Assembly: GCF_000285515.1 (NCBI RefSeq)
Contig: NZ_HE610957.1
Location: 226,726 to 281,704, forward strand
Source of the DNA: Paenibacillus senegalensis JC66
GTDB taxonomy: Bacteria > Bacillota > Bacilli > Paenibacillales > NBRC-103111
Length of the DNA: 54,979 bases
Reading direction: 5' to 3'
Shown here: one piece after another, positions 35,901-44,493 of the stretch
How positions within the stretch are numbered: the first letter of the stretch is position 1
Layout of the letters: each line of letters begins with the position of its first letter
Notes under the pieces: model-generated
What the model saw: the letters and a program-made list of their open reading frames with translations, nothing else
What the model was told of the DNA's origin: nothing
The model's database searches: none
Made by a program: the position numbers and the translations under genes

Positions 35901-36613
35901 ATCGGCAGGACATTGGCAAATTCCTCTATCTTTTCAATAAGTGGACCTAGGCAGGCTGATAAATCTGCGGGATTGCCGTTGCCAAGAAAAAACAGCGCTA
36001 CAGCCGGCCTATCTTCGTTAACTATCCGGCTATTGGCGTAATCGGAATAAGACGAGTAAGCCGTTAGCGTGATCGGATCGAACAGGCACAACTCCCGAAT
36101 ATATATCGGCTCGGGAGGCACAGGAAATGAGCTGCCAGATGAATATTCTCTTGCAGCCAGGCATAGCAGTGAATACATGTTGTCCTCTCCGCCGCCGCGC
36201 CAGTAATTCATAATACGAACATAATGAAGATAGTCGTTCCGTTGTTCCGGAGGGCCCGCCTGCCCGGCTGGCGGGCCAATGGCATCCGGCAGTTCGCTGG
36301 CTGTGAGCACGCCCAGCTTCAGCAGGTCGCGAATCTCCGCAGCGTTGCCTCCTACCGGAACGATATAAGCAGATGGTGCAGCGTGCAGCATGTTGCGGAT
36401 CAGCGCGATTCTTTCTTTATGGACACCATGAGCGTCAAACAGAATGAGTCCGGCGGAGGCCAATAATTCCGCAGATCGGGTTTCATTTAAATGGTCTCCA
36501 AGGTTGATAATCGAAAGCTTGAGCTGTTGCTTCTGATGGTCATCAAACCGGCGATAAGCAGCAGCCAGATGGGCTTGCACCGCCTCTCCACCGGTTAAAA
36601 CCGTAATATTCAC
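32921..36613 (-). CDS. cobN: CobN/BchH-type chelatase large subunit
   Basis: 1230 residues, the usual length for the porphyrin- or corrin-binding subunit of class I chelatases. Family segments are clear: VHVGTHGTLEFLPGKETGMSGEC, IGDVPHLYYYYVGNPSEAMIAKRR, TTAVVLWGLETSRTQGETIGQILHYLGV, RDMFPNLLDELNQL. In cobalamin synthesis this subunit inserts cobalt with an AAA+ ChlI/ChlD-type motor. Related CobN-like proteins are also found with haem-uptake genes, and some have been linked to metal removal. The start is GTG 36613 after AGGGAGGG. It is the last of six genes that begin with an importer. No cobalamin biosynthesis genes are nearby, so the cobN name describes family rather than proven activity. 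Confidence 0.88.
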   Translation of the reverse strand: MNITVLTGGEAVQAHLAAAYRRFDDHQKQQLKLSIINLGDHLNETRSAELLASAGLILFDAHGVHKERIALIRNMLHAAPSAYIVPVGGNAAEIRDLLKLGVLTASELPDAIGPPAGQAGPPEQRNDYLHYVRIMNYWRGGGEDNMYSLLCLAAREYSSGSSFPVPPEPIYIRELCLFDPITLTAYSSYSDYANSRIVNEDRPAVALFFLGNGNPADLSACLGPLIEKIEEFANVLPIAFPSVMNISKDRLERLLFDHQHVHLLVNFLPFRLGSGPAAFADNSFTQLLQRLQAPVLHPFFLSTMTEEEYRESSKGLAPAQLMVQVVLPEMDGSIETYPIAAMHREGEDPLLQVALYKMVALPGRIERLVQRIRNWLVLQRKANADKKLALIGYNYPPGEANVFGGTFLDTFASLARMLTWLKQEGYDVTEMTAAELQARFVEQGVVNTSQWAGEGANALICHLDPAFFGKLRNKEWGRDAIKRWGEPPGEIMVEDGAFLIPGIINGNVFIGLQPTRGVHENQQSLVHDKSLPPTHQYSAFYEWIHDHWEADAVVHVGTHGTLEFLPGKETGMSGECIPDQFIGDVPHLYYYYVGNPSEAMIAKRRSHAVLVGYQAPPFVEAELYGEWTDLERLLHEFREAEQFDPGRAAELLQKVQECAKSLHVPGNDPDELEEELYRMKRSLIPGGLHVLGEALSHEDAAQHMRHVLRHERGNIRSLHGLLAEHHGMREELGTNNGNNSRILANLDHEAEMLINDYLRTKSIPDKYQQESPAWQSELIRALNYGLEVYQSVTDNYERTGFMQALEGKYVPAGLAGDVLRSPEVLPSGRNLYAFDPRSVPSPTAMERGARVAELSIDHYRKQHGKYPDTTAVVLWGLETSRTQGETIGQILHYLGVRTGERKGSFRSDYEIIPLRELGRPRLNVVVHITGIFRDMFPNLLDELNQLFRKVSELDEPDEQNRFRAHTRKVSEWLHSDGYDSELIADLASARFFGPAEGQYGTTVTKLIETKNWQEEGELARAYAESQHHLYSLSGQRRAEPKLFRSHLQAVDIVSQIRSSHEYEVTDSDHYYEYFGGLSKSVELAKGSPADSYITDTTGEQIKQESAEHAIARGVRTRLTNPKWIDALLQHPFHGTQTIARRFEYVLGLAATTGKVEPWVFGELHEVYVEDERRSRQMKENNRWAYHAMIESLLESYQRGYWQPGEDALNKLRQRMLELEGDLEGDLIEES

Positions 36614-36648
36614 ACTGCTTCCCTCCCTAAAAACATTCTGTTTGAGCG

Positions 36649-36797
36649 TCAGAATGCGATTTTTTTATACGGTCGTTGACTGTCAGATTACAGTTACTTA
36701 GTGCCCGCTTGATTCCCCAGTCAGATTACAGTTACTCAGTACCGGCTTGATTCCCCGGTCAGAACGCGGTTTCTTACAGCCCGTTTGATCTCCCCGG
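36649..36797. repeat. 38-bp tandem repeat across the ChlD-CobN junction
   Basis: Units starting at 36682, 36720 and 36758 each begin GTCAGA and contain GATTCCCC or GATCTCCCC; the first two differ at only a few bases. A fourth, shorter copy starts at about 36649. The third copy and part of the second lie within the 3' end of the ChlD-like gene, so the repeat encodes part of its C-terminus and its stop codon. Confidence 0.75.
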
Positions 36798-38769
36798 CTT
36801 CCAGCTGTTCCAGCCGCACGTACTGCGCCTGCAGCTCGTCAGCGAGTTTGCGGGCATAGCCGAGCCGAACAAATCCTTGCTCCGTATCAATGACCAGTGA
36901 CTGAATCCCTAATGAGGCGATCATGTGTGCAATCCTCCTGCTTTCCTCCCAAGGATCGCTTTCCGGAACAAGACTGGCATTCGCCCGGCCGTCTGTGACG
37001 ATAACCAGGACCGGAATCGGCTTCTGTTTACTGTAAGAGTCAGCTTGAACGTTTTCAAAAGCTTTCGCCAGTCCGGCAGATAGCGGCGTTTTGCCCCCTG
37101 TCGGGATTAATCTAAGCTTCTGTTCCGCTTTTTCTACGCTTCTTGTCATCTCAAGGAGCACATCCGCGCGCGATCCGCGAAATGTGATGAACCCCACCCT
37201 GTCCCTTTTTTGATAAGCATCCTTAAGCAGCGACAGAACGGCGCCTTTTACCGCTCTCATTCGCCGCGATGCATTCATCGAGCCGCTGGCATCGACAACA
37301 AACCATAATGCCGTGCCGATTCGTTGTTCGCGTACTTTAATCCTTAAGTCACTACGCTCAATAATAAGCTTCGTCTTTGCAGCTGTTCCTGCATGCAAAC
37401 GCTTCTCGCGGCGGATTTTCTGATAAGGTGCCGCTGCCCGCAGAGTAGCATCCAAAGCCAGGTCGCGAACGGCTCCTTTCGGAATTTCAGCACGAATATA
37501 TCTGCCTTGACCGGAACTGGTATCGATTTTGCTGCGTCTTCCCGCTCTCCCGTATGCAGGCATTGTAGAACGATTAAAAGATAAAGAAGGGATAGCAAGG
37601 GGCTGACCAACGGCTTCAACCTGCTTCTCCTGCTTCGCTTCATTCGATGCTGCGGATAGTGTTTCGGGAGATAGCCTGGTCGGCGCCGCGAACGATGCTT
37701 CCCCTTTGTCGTTATCGTCACCAACATCCAGTTGATTCGTTCGCAGCGGATGGCTATCCGGACTGGTTGATCCCGGCTGAGCATCCGCCCGATTCTCGGG
37801 AGTCCTGCCGGAAGATTCCGGGTGACTGGCGGCTTGCTGCTCCGATTGATGAGCGCTGCGACTTTGCTCCGGAGGCCGCTCCTGCGACGCAGAGACTGGA
37901 TTATGCTCTCCATGTTCAGGCATAATTCCTGATGGCAGAACAGACTCTGCCGCTCTTCGTACATGCTCGGGGCGAATCACCGTCTCCCCCTCCCAGGCGG
38001 CAAGCGCGCGGGCAGTCTCAACTATCCTAATATCGCGGCGGTGGCCGCTGCAGCCGGCTTGGCGCACGATTTCACTTGCCAGACGAAGGACGGAGTCGTC
38101 AGGCTCAAGCTGCGGAATAAGCTGCTGTGCCTGTTGGATCCGGGCTTTTAGCACTTCCGTTTGCGCTTCATATCGCCGAACGAAAGCATCCGGCTCCCGC
38201 TCGTATTCCAGTCTGCGCCTAACGATTTCTTTACGGTCGTTCAAATCGTATATACCATCCATTTGAACAATAAGCCCCCAATGATCCTCATAAGCGCCAA
38301 TCAAGCTGGCCTCCTCAGGATTCATCGTGCCGAACAGCAGAAATCTTGAATCGAGCTGAGCGGAAAGACCTTCCCGTTCCAGCGCATAACTGCCGGCTTC
38401 CATGGCCTGTAACACAAGCTTCAAACGCGCTTTGGGCATGAGATGAGCCTCATCGATAATCACGATATTTCCGTTCGCCTCGTGCAGCAGACCCGCGGAC
38501 AGCTTACGATTTCCATGCCGAATCGCATGTGCGGCATCCATCCCGCCCAGCAGCCTGTCCTCCGTCGCATGAAGCGGAATGGCAACGGTCGTTTTATCAG
38601 GCAGCAGCTCGGCCAATCCACGCACAAGCGTTGATTTAGCCGTCCCTGAATGGCCGCTAAGCAGCACGCCGCCAAGCTTCGGGTTAACGGCATGCAGCAG
38701 CAGCGCCTGCTTCGCAGCTTGCTGCTCGACAACGGCGCAGAACGGATAGATTGGAACATTACCTGACAT
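36736..38769 (-). CDS. ChlD-like chelatase subunit (AAA+ plus VWA domains)
   Basis: 677 residues. An N-terminal AAA+ domain has Walker [15 protein letters not shown] and Walker [11 protein letters not shown] low-complexity linker rich in Ser, Pro, Glu and Gln follows (about 280-400). The C-terminal von Willebrand A domain has the MIDAS motif DASGSMNAS and TDGRANAS. In class I chelatases this subunit couples the ChlI ATPase ring to the large CobN/BchH subunit. AAGGAG lies 7 nt before the ATG. The start overlaps the ChlI-like gene by 11 nt. The last codons run through a 38-bp tandem repeat. Confidence 0.9.
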   Translation of the reverse strand: MSGNVPIYPFCAVVEQQAAKQALLLHAVNPKLGGVLLSGHSGTAKSTLVRGLAELLPDKTTVAIPLHATEDRLLGGMDAAHAIRHGNRKLSAGLLHEANGNIVIIDEAHLMPKARLKLVLQAMEAGSYALEREGLSAQLDSRFLLFGTMNPEEASLIGAYEDHWGLIVQMDGIYDLNDRKEIVRRRLEYEREPDAFVRRYEAQTEVLKARIQQAQQLIPQLEPDDSVLRLASEIVRQAGCSGHRRDIRIVETARALAAWEGETVIRPEHVRRAAESVLPSGIMPEHGEHNPVSASQERPPEQSRSAHQSEQQAASHPESSGRTPENRADAQPGSTSPDSHPLRTNQLDVGDDNDKGEASFAAPTRLSPETLSAASNEAKQEKQVEAVGQPLAIPSLSFNRSTMPAYGRAGRRSKIDTSSGQGRYIRAEIPKGAVRDLALDATLRAAAPYQKIRREKRLHAGTAAKTKLIIERSDLRIKVREQRIGTALWFVVDASGSMNASRRMRAVKGAVLSLLKDAYQKRDRVGFITFRGSRADVLLEMTRSVEKAEQKLRLIPTGGKTPLSAGLAKAFENVQADSYSKQKPIPVLVIVTDGRANASLVPESDPWEESRRIAHMIASLGIQSLVIDTEQGFVRLGYARKLADELQAQYVRLEQLEAGEIKRAVRNRVLTGESSRY

Positions 38770-39697
38770 GCAAATTCTCCTTCATGAACTCATCCAGCAC
38801 CACTTGCACCGTTTTTGCCCCGCTATCCATATCCTCAAACGGTTTTTTGCGCATTCGATGCGGCAGCGCGAGCGCAGCTGCTTCGGTCATATCAGCCTGC
38901 CGCACTTCCCCTCGCCCATCGAGCGCCGCAATCGTCATAGCAGTTTTCATAACCGTAATGTCTGCGCGATGTCCATCCACTTCCAGGCGGATGCCGATTT
39001 GTGCTGCCCATTCTATCATGCGCTCTGACAGCTCAATCCGGCCAAGCTGCTGACGGGCCCGCATAATCTTCTCTTGCAGATCAGCCTGCCTGGCGGAGTA
39101 CTGCAAGCAAAACGCATCTGGAGAGGCCTCAAAGGCAAGCCTGCGGCGTATAATTTCCATCCGATCCTGCACATCGCTTTCCCCGGATACCTCGACAGAG
39201 AGGGCAAACCTGTCAAGGAGCTGCGGGCGCAGCTCGCCTTCTTCAGGATTCATCGTCCCGATCAGAATGAACTGTGATGGATGCGAATGCGAGATGCCTT
39301 CCCGCTCCACAGTGTTTACTCCCATGGCAGCAGCATCAAGCAGCGCATCAACGATGGCATCATCGAGCAGATTGATCTCATCGACGTATAAAATATGATT
39401 GTGTGCTGCAGCAAGCAGACCCGGTTCGAACCGCACTCCGCCTTCCCGAATCGCATGCTCGATATCCAGGGTACCCACGACGCGGTCCTCCGTTGCGCTT
39501 ACCGGTAAATTAACTACACGAAGTCCAGGCAGCAAACCAGCGAGTGCTCGAACAGCCGTTGATTTGGCGGTGCCTTTTTCCCCGCGAATCAGTACGCCGC
39601 CAAGCTTTGGATTGATTAGATTCAATAGCAGCCCTTTTTTCATCGTTTCCTGACCGACAATGGCTGTGAAAGGAAACGGATGTTTCACAGATTCCAT
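38759..39697 (-). CDS. ChlI-like AAA+ chelatase ATPase
   Basis: 312 residues. The typical opening [39 protein letters not shown] carries Walker A. The Walker B is [14 protein letters not shown], and sensor 1 is [22 protein letters not shown]. It forms the ATPase ring that drives metal insertion (or removal) with the ChlD-like and CobN-like partners. I start it at ATG 39697, with AAGGGG 7 nt upstream; the open frame to 39775 overlaps the transporter gene and lacks a ribosome site. Confidence 0.92.
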   Translation of the reverse strand: MESVKHPFPFTAIVGQETMKKGLLLNLINPKLGGVLIRGEKGTAKSTAVRALAGLLPGLRVVNLPVSATEDRVVGTLDIEHAIREGGVRFEPGLLAAAHNHILYVDEINLLDDAIVDALLDAAAMGVNTVEREGISHSHPSQFILIGTMNPEEGELRPQLLDRFALSVEVSGESDVQDRMEIIRRRLAFEASPDAFCLQYSARQADLQEKIMRARQQLGRIELSERMIEWAAQIGIRLEVDGHRADITVMKTAMTIAALDGRGEVRQADMTEAAALALPHRMRKKPFEDMDSGAKTVQVVLDEFMKENLHVR

Positions 39698-39722
39698 ATC
39701 CAAACCCCTTATGAATATATTT

Positions 39723-40553
39723 TTATGATCCTGCTCGGATCGCCTCATCACTTTCGCTGCCTGTCGAGGGCCCAATCACCCCGGTAACCAGGCAGACTGG
39801 GCGCCCGCTCTCCGGATGGCGGGACAGCTGGGCACGGACGCCGAATACATCAGCAAGCATTTGTTCCGTAAGAGTGTCTTCCGGTTTGCCTTGCGCGTAG
39901 ATTTTGCCTTTCCGCATCACCGCGAGTTCATCAGAATAAACAGCAGCATGATTCATGTCATGCAGTACCATAATAATGGTCACCTTGTGCAGACGATTAA
40001 GGCTTGCGACAAGCTCCATGATTTCCAACTGGTGCTGAATGTCCAGATACGTAGTTGGTTCGTCCAAAAGCAGGACATCCGGCTGCTGGGCCAAAGCCAT
40101 GGCGATCCATACCTTTTGCCGCTCGCCGCCGGATAATGCAGACAACTTGCGTTCGGCAAATTTCATCGTGCCGGTTTGGGTCAAAGCCCAATCGATGATA
40201 GCTTCGTCTTCCTTGCGCATCGGACTCCAAGCCGGCTTGTGCGGAAATCTGCCGTAGCCGACAAGTGTGCGAACAGACATATCAGGAACCGGGTCCTGAC
40301 TTTGTGCAAGCATCGCCAAACGCCTCGCTAACTGTCGCGGCGAGAAGCTGTCCAGCTGCTTCCCGTCCACCAGCACCGAGCCGCCGCTGCACTTCAATTG
40401 CCGGGCAATCGCCTTCAGCAAAGTGCTTTTTCCGCAGCCATTCGGCCCAATAATGCTATAGATACGCCCTGCTTCCACCTGCCATTTCAGATGCTCAATG
40501 ACAGGCTTGCCATTGTACTTCAAAGAAACATCTTGCATGGAAAGTGCAATCAT
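39723..40553 (-). CDS. FecE/BtuD-type ABC transporter ATPase
   Basis: 276 residues. Walker A is GPNGCGKST, the signature [18 protein letters not shown], Walker [14 protein letters not shown] and the switch His MVLHDMNHA. This subgroup energises import of iron-siderophores, haem or cobalamin. The start overlaps the permease stop by 4 nt. A C-terminal tail of about 30 residues follows the usual end of the family. Confidence 0.93.
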   Translation of the reverse strand: MIALSMQDVSLKYNGKPVIEHLKWQVEAGRIYSIIGPNGCGKSTLLKAIARQLKCSGGSVLVDGKQLDSFSPRQLARRLAMLAQSQDPVPDMSVRTLVGYGRFPHKPAWSPMRKEDEAIIDWALTQTGTMKFAERKLSALSGGERQKVWIAMALAQQPDVLLLDEPTTYLDIQHQLEIMELVASLNRLHKVTIIMVLHDMNHAAVYSDELAVMRKGKIYAQGKPEDTLTEQMLADVFGVRAQLSRHPESGRPVCLVTGVIGPSTGSESDEAIRAGS

Positions 40554-41551
40554 TGGGCAGCCCTCCTTAACAGGTATAGAAAAAATGGCGCGCCAAGCGC
40601 TCCCATAATGACGCCCACTGGCAGCTCAATGGGCGCAAACATGACCCGCGCCAGCGTATCGCAAAAGGTTACGACGGCTGCCCCAAGCAGTGCGGATGCC
40701 GGCAGCAGAAAGCGATAATCGCTGCCGACCAGAAGCCGCGCTGTATGCGGAACAATCAGCCCGACAAAGCCGAGCAAGCCGGCGACGCTGACCGCACTTG
40801 CAGCAAGCAGCGTGGCAACAGCTGTCATGATGAGGCGGGCCGCCTCGACCCGCATGCCAACGCCTTTAGCTTTGGCATCGCCCAAAAGCATAATATTCAT
40901 ATGATTCGAGGCGATTAGCGCCAGCAGGGTGCCAACAAGCGTATAAGGCAGTATCGTCTCTAACTGCGGCCAGCTTTTCGTAGACAAGCCGCCGACGAGA
41001 AAGACAAGAGCACCATTAACACGATCGCTGTAAAAGGTAAGCAGTGCGGATATACCCGAACCGAGAAAAGCCGACACAGCGACGCCGGCCAGAATGATGC
41101 GGACAGGCTGTATACCACCGCGCCAGGCAAGCAGATAAATAACAGCAGCTGCTCCAGAAGCGCCGAGAAAAGCTGCAGGAATCAACAGCTCCGGCAAATG
41201 GGGAAATATTATGAGGATGATAATACCGAACAACCCTGCACCTGATGAGACACCGATAATATGCGGATCAGCGAGCGGATTTCGCATAACTCCCTGCAGC
41301 AGAGCTCCCGACAATGCGAGGTTAATGCCCACCAGGGCAGCAACCAGCGTACGCGGCAGCCGGATATTCCAGATGACGTCCTTCATCGGACCGCTGTAGC
41401 CCTGGAACAAATACTTGCCTATGTCCGTCAGGGAAATAGCGGCTGCTCCCGTGGAGACACTAAATATGATAGACAGGCAAGCAGCAGCCAATAAGGCAGC
41501 CAGGATGATTCCTTTTTTTGAATAATTAGATTTGACAGCGTTATTCGCCAT
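40550..41551 (-). CDS. FecCD/BtuC-type ABC transporter permease
   Basis: 333 residues with about ten hydrophobic helices. The family motifs RLPRTLVAALVGINLALSGALLQGVMRNPLADPHIIGVSSGAG and GLIVPHTARLLVG are intact. It forms the channel for the metal complex captured by the upstream lipoprotein. I use ATG 41551, which overlaps the lipoprotein gene by 11 nt; the longer frame to 41650 is antisense-like and lacks a ribosome site. Confidence 0.92.
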   Translation of the reverse strand: MANNAVKSNYSKKGIILAALLAAACLSIIFSVSTGAAAISLTDIGKYLFQGYSGPMKDVIWNIRLPRTLVAALVGINLALSGALLQGVMRNPLADPHIIGVSSGAGLFGIIILIIFPHLPELLIPAAFLGASGAAAVIYLLAWRGGIQPVRIILAGVAVSAFLGSGISALLTFYSDRVNGALVFLVGGLSTKSWPQLETILPYTLVGTLLALIASNHMNIMLLGDAKAKGVGMRVEAARLIMTAVATLLAASAVSVAGLLGFVGLIVPHTARLLVGSDYRFLLPASALLGAAVVTFCDTLARVMFAPIELPVGVIMGALGAPFFLYLLRRAAQ

Positions 41552-42572
41552 TTCCGAACGACTCCGGATAGACGAGTTTTGCCAAATACTCAACTGATTC
41601 ATGCAGCCGGAACCCCGGGTTGGACAATAACAAATCCGAAGGAAGAACAAACATGCGTTCTTCTTTTACTGCGCGAAGCGACTGCCAGGCCGGCTGGCTG
41701 GATAATTCCGCCTCGATCTTGTTCAAGCCGTCCTCTTGAGCTCCGTGAATCAGGATGAATACGAACTCCGGATCGAGTTCGGCTATTTTCTCCAGACTGA
41801 ACGGTGCTGTGGTCGGCCGGCTATCCGAAGCTTCCATCTCTTCGGCTACATTGCTCATGCGCAGCATTTCTGCTACTTCCAGACCAACCGTATTCGATCT
41901 CTGCACAGATACACTGCTTGGCGCTACATTCAACATAATAAAGGTCGGACCATTCTCCGCTGGCAATTGCTCGACCCATTCGTTTATTTTTTGGTCCAGG
42001 GCGGCCAGCTGTTCTTCCGCACTGCTTTCCGTACCGGCCAATTTCCCCATCAGCAGCGCCTTTTCTTTTAAATCCTCATAAGTGCTTAAGGTGAAAAGAG
42101 CAAGAGGAATCCCGCTCGCATCAAGAATGTCGGCAAGATCGCGATGAAACGACGTCGATCCTATAACCAGATCAGGATTAAGCGCCACAAGCTTTTCGGT
42201 ATTGACCGTTGTGATCCCCCCTACATCTTCCAGATTCTCTGCCTCCTTCGGTACACTGCCTCCAGACGCAGTCGCTCTTGCCACTGCAGTGCCATCAACA
42301 GCATACAAAAGATCAAGAAGCTGCGGAGACAGCACCACTATCCGCTTGGGTGATTCTGGAAGAACAATTTCACGCTCAGTATCATCAACAAATGTAAAAA
42401 AGACGTCTCCATCAGCTTTCGTGTCCGATGGGGTCTCGGAATCAGGGGCATTTGCTTCAATATTTGTCTCGTGATCTCCATTTTCATTAGGTGGCGTTGA
42501 TGCGCAGCCTGACAAAATAATGAGGATCAATGCTCCTGCAAAAAAACGCCTTATTCGAGGCTTCCTAGCCAT
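41541..42572 (-). CDS. FecB/BtuF-type substrate-binding lipoprotein
   Basis: 343 residues. A lipoprotein signal ends in IILSGC (lipidated Cys about 23), followed by an acidic linker. The class III binding fold follows: TEREIVLPESPKRIVVLSPQLLDLLYAV, LNPDLVIGSTSFH, and FVFILIHGAQ. It binds a metal chelate such as a siderophore, haem or corrinoid. The ligand cannot be told from sequence; few Tyr or His residues sit in the obvious haem-ligand positions. ATG 42572 follows GGAGGG. It is the first gene of the importer-chelatase operon, and Zur-like boxes lie directly upstream. Confidence 0.9.
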   Translation of the reverse strand: MARKPRIRRFFAGALILIILSGCASTPPNENGDHETNIEANAPDSETPSDTKADGDVFFTFVDDTEREIVLPESPKRIVVLSPQLLDLLYAVDGTAVARATASGGSVPKEAENLEDVGGITTVNTEKLVALNPDLVIGSTSFHRDLADILDASGIPLALFTLSTYEDLKEKALLMGKLAGTESSAEEQLAALDQKINEWVEQLPAENGPTFIMLNVAPSSVSVQRSNTVGLEVAEMLRMSNVAEEMEASDSRPTTAPFSLEKIAELDPEFVFILIHGAQEDGLNKIEAELSSQPAWQSLRAVKEERMFVLPSDLLLSNPGFRLHESVEYLAKLVYPESFGNGE

Positions 42573-42593
42573 AGGTTTATCCCTCCGAATTAT

Positions 42594-42608
42594 GTGTAAT
42601 TATTACGG
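42594..42608 (-). promoter_or_regulatory. Zur-box-like operator at the importer-chelatase promoter
   Basis: The sequence contains GTAATTATTAC (42596-42606), an exact match to the 11-bp core GTAATnATTAC of the Bacillus Zur box TCGTAATnATTACGA. 11 of 14 defined positions match over the full 15 bp. It lies 22 bp upstream of the lipoprotein start and just after a TATAAC that could serve as -10. Confidence 0.55.
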
Positions 42609-42756
42609 TTATATTCTATGTTTAACTGCTTTAGTATCCTTTTTGCTAGATTTTCTCATGTATGTCCCATTAAGCAGCAGATATAATGGTTGGGCCGCCT
42701 GTTCATTTGGCTACTCATCTCCTTTCTTGCTATTAAACTATGCTGATCAAAACTAC

Positions 42757-42775
42757 AATAGTAATGATTACTATT
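42757..42775. promoter_or_regulatory. Fur/Zur-family palindrome upstream of the importer-chelatase operon
   Basis: AATAGTAATGATTACTATT is a perfect 9-1-9 palindrome containing the same GTAATnATTAC core. Over the 15-bp box, 12 of 14 positions match the Zur consensus, more than match Fur or PerR. Confidence 0.6.
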
Positions 42776-42779
42776 AACA

Positions 42780-42796
42780 AAGTGATAATATCACTT
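42780..42796. promoter_or_regulatory. Second palindrome adjacent to the Zur-like box
   Basis: AAGTGATAATATCACTT is a perfect 8-1-8 palindrome whose centre lies 22 bp, about two helical turns, from the centre of the neighbouring box. The two could bind dimers on one face of the helix. Confidence 0.5.
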
Positions 42797-42875
42797 CATT
42801 TTTTAGAAGTCAAACAAGTTTTTCAACCAGCAATATTCGTTATTCTAACGAAGCGTGCCATCTCATATAAAAATA

Positions 42876-42903
42876 AAAAACTCCTCCCGGAGGGAAGAGT
42901 TTT
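42876..42903 (-). terminator. Terminator after mqo
   Basis: Read on the minus strand, AAAACTCTTCCCTCCGGGAG folds against GGAGTTTT and is followed by a T-rich tract. It lies about 70 bp after the mqo stop. Confidence 0.75.
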
Positions 42904-42973
42904 CTATTTAGAATCTCCATTTATGATTGGCCAATCCTTTACAAGGTGTTAATGGCAGGCGATAATAGCTAGT

Positions 42974-44493
42974 TTATGATACCGTTCTGCGAGCAGTCTG
43001 TCCCGGAGGGATGTCACTGCTTAAGCCAAGCGTCCGGGATGTGGAAGCATGAATTTCCTCAATCAGCCCCGGATTATCCAATAAAGCTTCGCCATAAGAC
43101 GGAATCATTTCTTTTAATTTGGACTCCCAGGCATTCATTTGTTGAGGGAAACATCGCTTAATAACCTCAAGCATAACAGATACAGCGGTTGAAGCACCCG
43201 GGGACGCTCCAAGCAATGCAGCGATCGAACCGTCAGCAGAACTGATAACTTCTGTACCGAATTGAAGCACACCCTTGCGTGTAGGCGTATCCTTAATAAT
43301 CTGCACGCGCTGGCCGGCAATGACCAATTCCCAGTCCTCGCTCTTCGCGTTGGGAATAAATTCACGCAAAGCCTCCATCCGCTGTTCCTTGGAAAGCATC
43401 AGCTGCTTGATCAAATAAGTGGTCAAGGAAAGGTTGTTCAAGCCGGCCGCGATCATGGTCGTAAGGTTATGCGGTTTGACAGAAGTAATCAGATCAAACA
43501 TCGAGCCTGACTTCAGAAACTTCGGAGAAAACCCTGCGAAGGGTCCGAAGAACAGGGATGCTTTATTATCGATAACCCTGGTATCCAGATGCGGAACCGA
43601 CATTGGCGGCGCGCCTACCGGAGCTTGACCATACACTTTGGCATGATGGTGCCTGACTACCTCAGGGTTTTTACAAACCATGAAGAGACCGCTGACCGGA
43701 AAGCCTCCGATCCCTTTTCCTTCGGGGATTCCCGATTTCTGCAGGAGATGCAGGCTGCCTCCCCGCCTCCGATAAATACAAATTTAGCTTTATGGCGTTC
43801 GATGTTGCCGGTATCCATGTTCCAGACTTTTAATTCCCAAGTGCCGTCATGGGCCCGCTTGATGTCTTCTACGCCATGCTTGTATCTAATATCGACATTT
43901 TTATTTTTCAGGTGGCCGAACAGCATGCGCGTTAAAGCACCAAAGTTCACATCCGTGCCCGATTCAATTCTTGTCGCCGCCAAAGGTTGTTTTACCGTCC
44001 GGTCCTTCATCATCAGCGGGATCCATTCATTCAATTTATCGGGGTTATCGGAATATTCCATTCCTTTGAACAGCGGATTGCCAGCCAGTGCATTGAAGCG
44101 TTTCTTTAGAAATGCTACGTCCTTTTGTCCCTGCACAAAGCTCATGTGAGGTACAGGCACGATAAAGTCGCGTGGATTGCGGATTAGCTTGCTGTCCACA
44201 AGGTAAGACCAAAATTGCTTGGAAACCTGGAACTCTTCATTGACTTTGACGGCTTTGCTAATATCTATAGAACCGTCAGGCTTCTCGACGGTGTAGTTTA
44301 GCTCGCACAGCGAGGAATGGCCCGTACCCGCATTGTTCCATTCGTTAGAGCTCTCCTCTCCTGCTTTTTCCAGCTTCTCAAAAACTGTAATTTTCCAGTC
44401 AGGGGCCAATTCTTTTAACAGCGCTCCTAATGTGGCGCTCATGATTCCGGCTCCAATCAAAATAACATCTGTCGTCGTTTGTTTGTTGCTCAT
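42974..44493 (-). pseudogene. mqo: Malate:quinone oxidoreductase, frameshifted
   Basis: The N-terminal part has the FAD-binding segment [19 protein letters not shown] and family motifs [20 protein letters not shown] and [13 protein letters not shown]. It runs to [10 protein letters not shown], then leaves frame and stops after 278 residues. The other part resumes in the next frame at what reads [17 protein letters not shown] and continues to the normal C-terminus ([15 protein letters not shown]). Adding one C to the run of four C at 43761-43764 (G on the coding strand) would restore a single frame of about 500 residues, the normal length. The enzyme oxidises malate to oxaloacetate with electrons to quinone at the membrane. 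The break may be a true mutation or a sequencing error in a homopolymer. Confidence 0.85.

Larger units (their letters stand above)
42573..42973. other. Regulatory intergenic region between the importer-chelatase operon and mqo
   Basis: 401 bp. It holds the Zur-like boxes at 42594, 42757 and 42780 and the terminator of mqo at 42876-42903. There is no cobalamin riboswitch: the B12-box GCCACTG is not seen on the minus strand. No coding sequence is convincing. Confidence 0.55.

Noticed and set aside
42573-42973. Cobalamin riboswitch controlling the cobN operon
   Set aside because: No B12-box (GCCACTG) or associated conserved segments on the minus strand; Fur/Zur-type palindromes are present instead.
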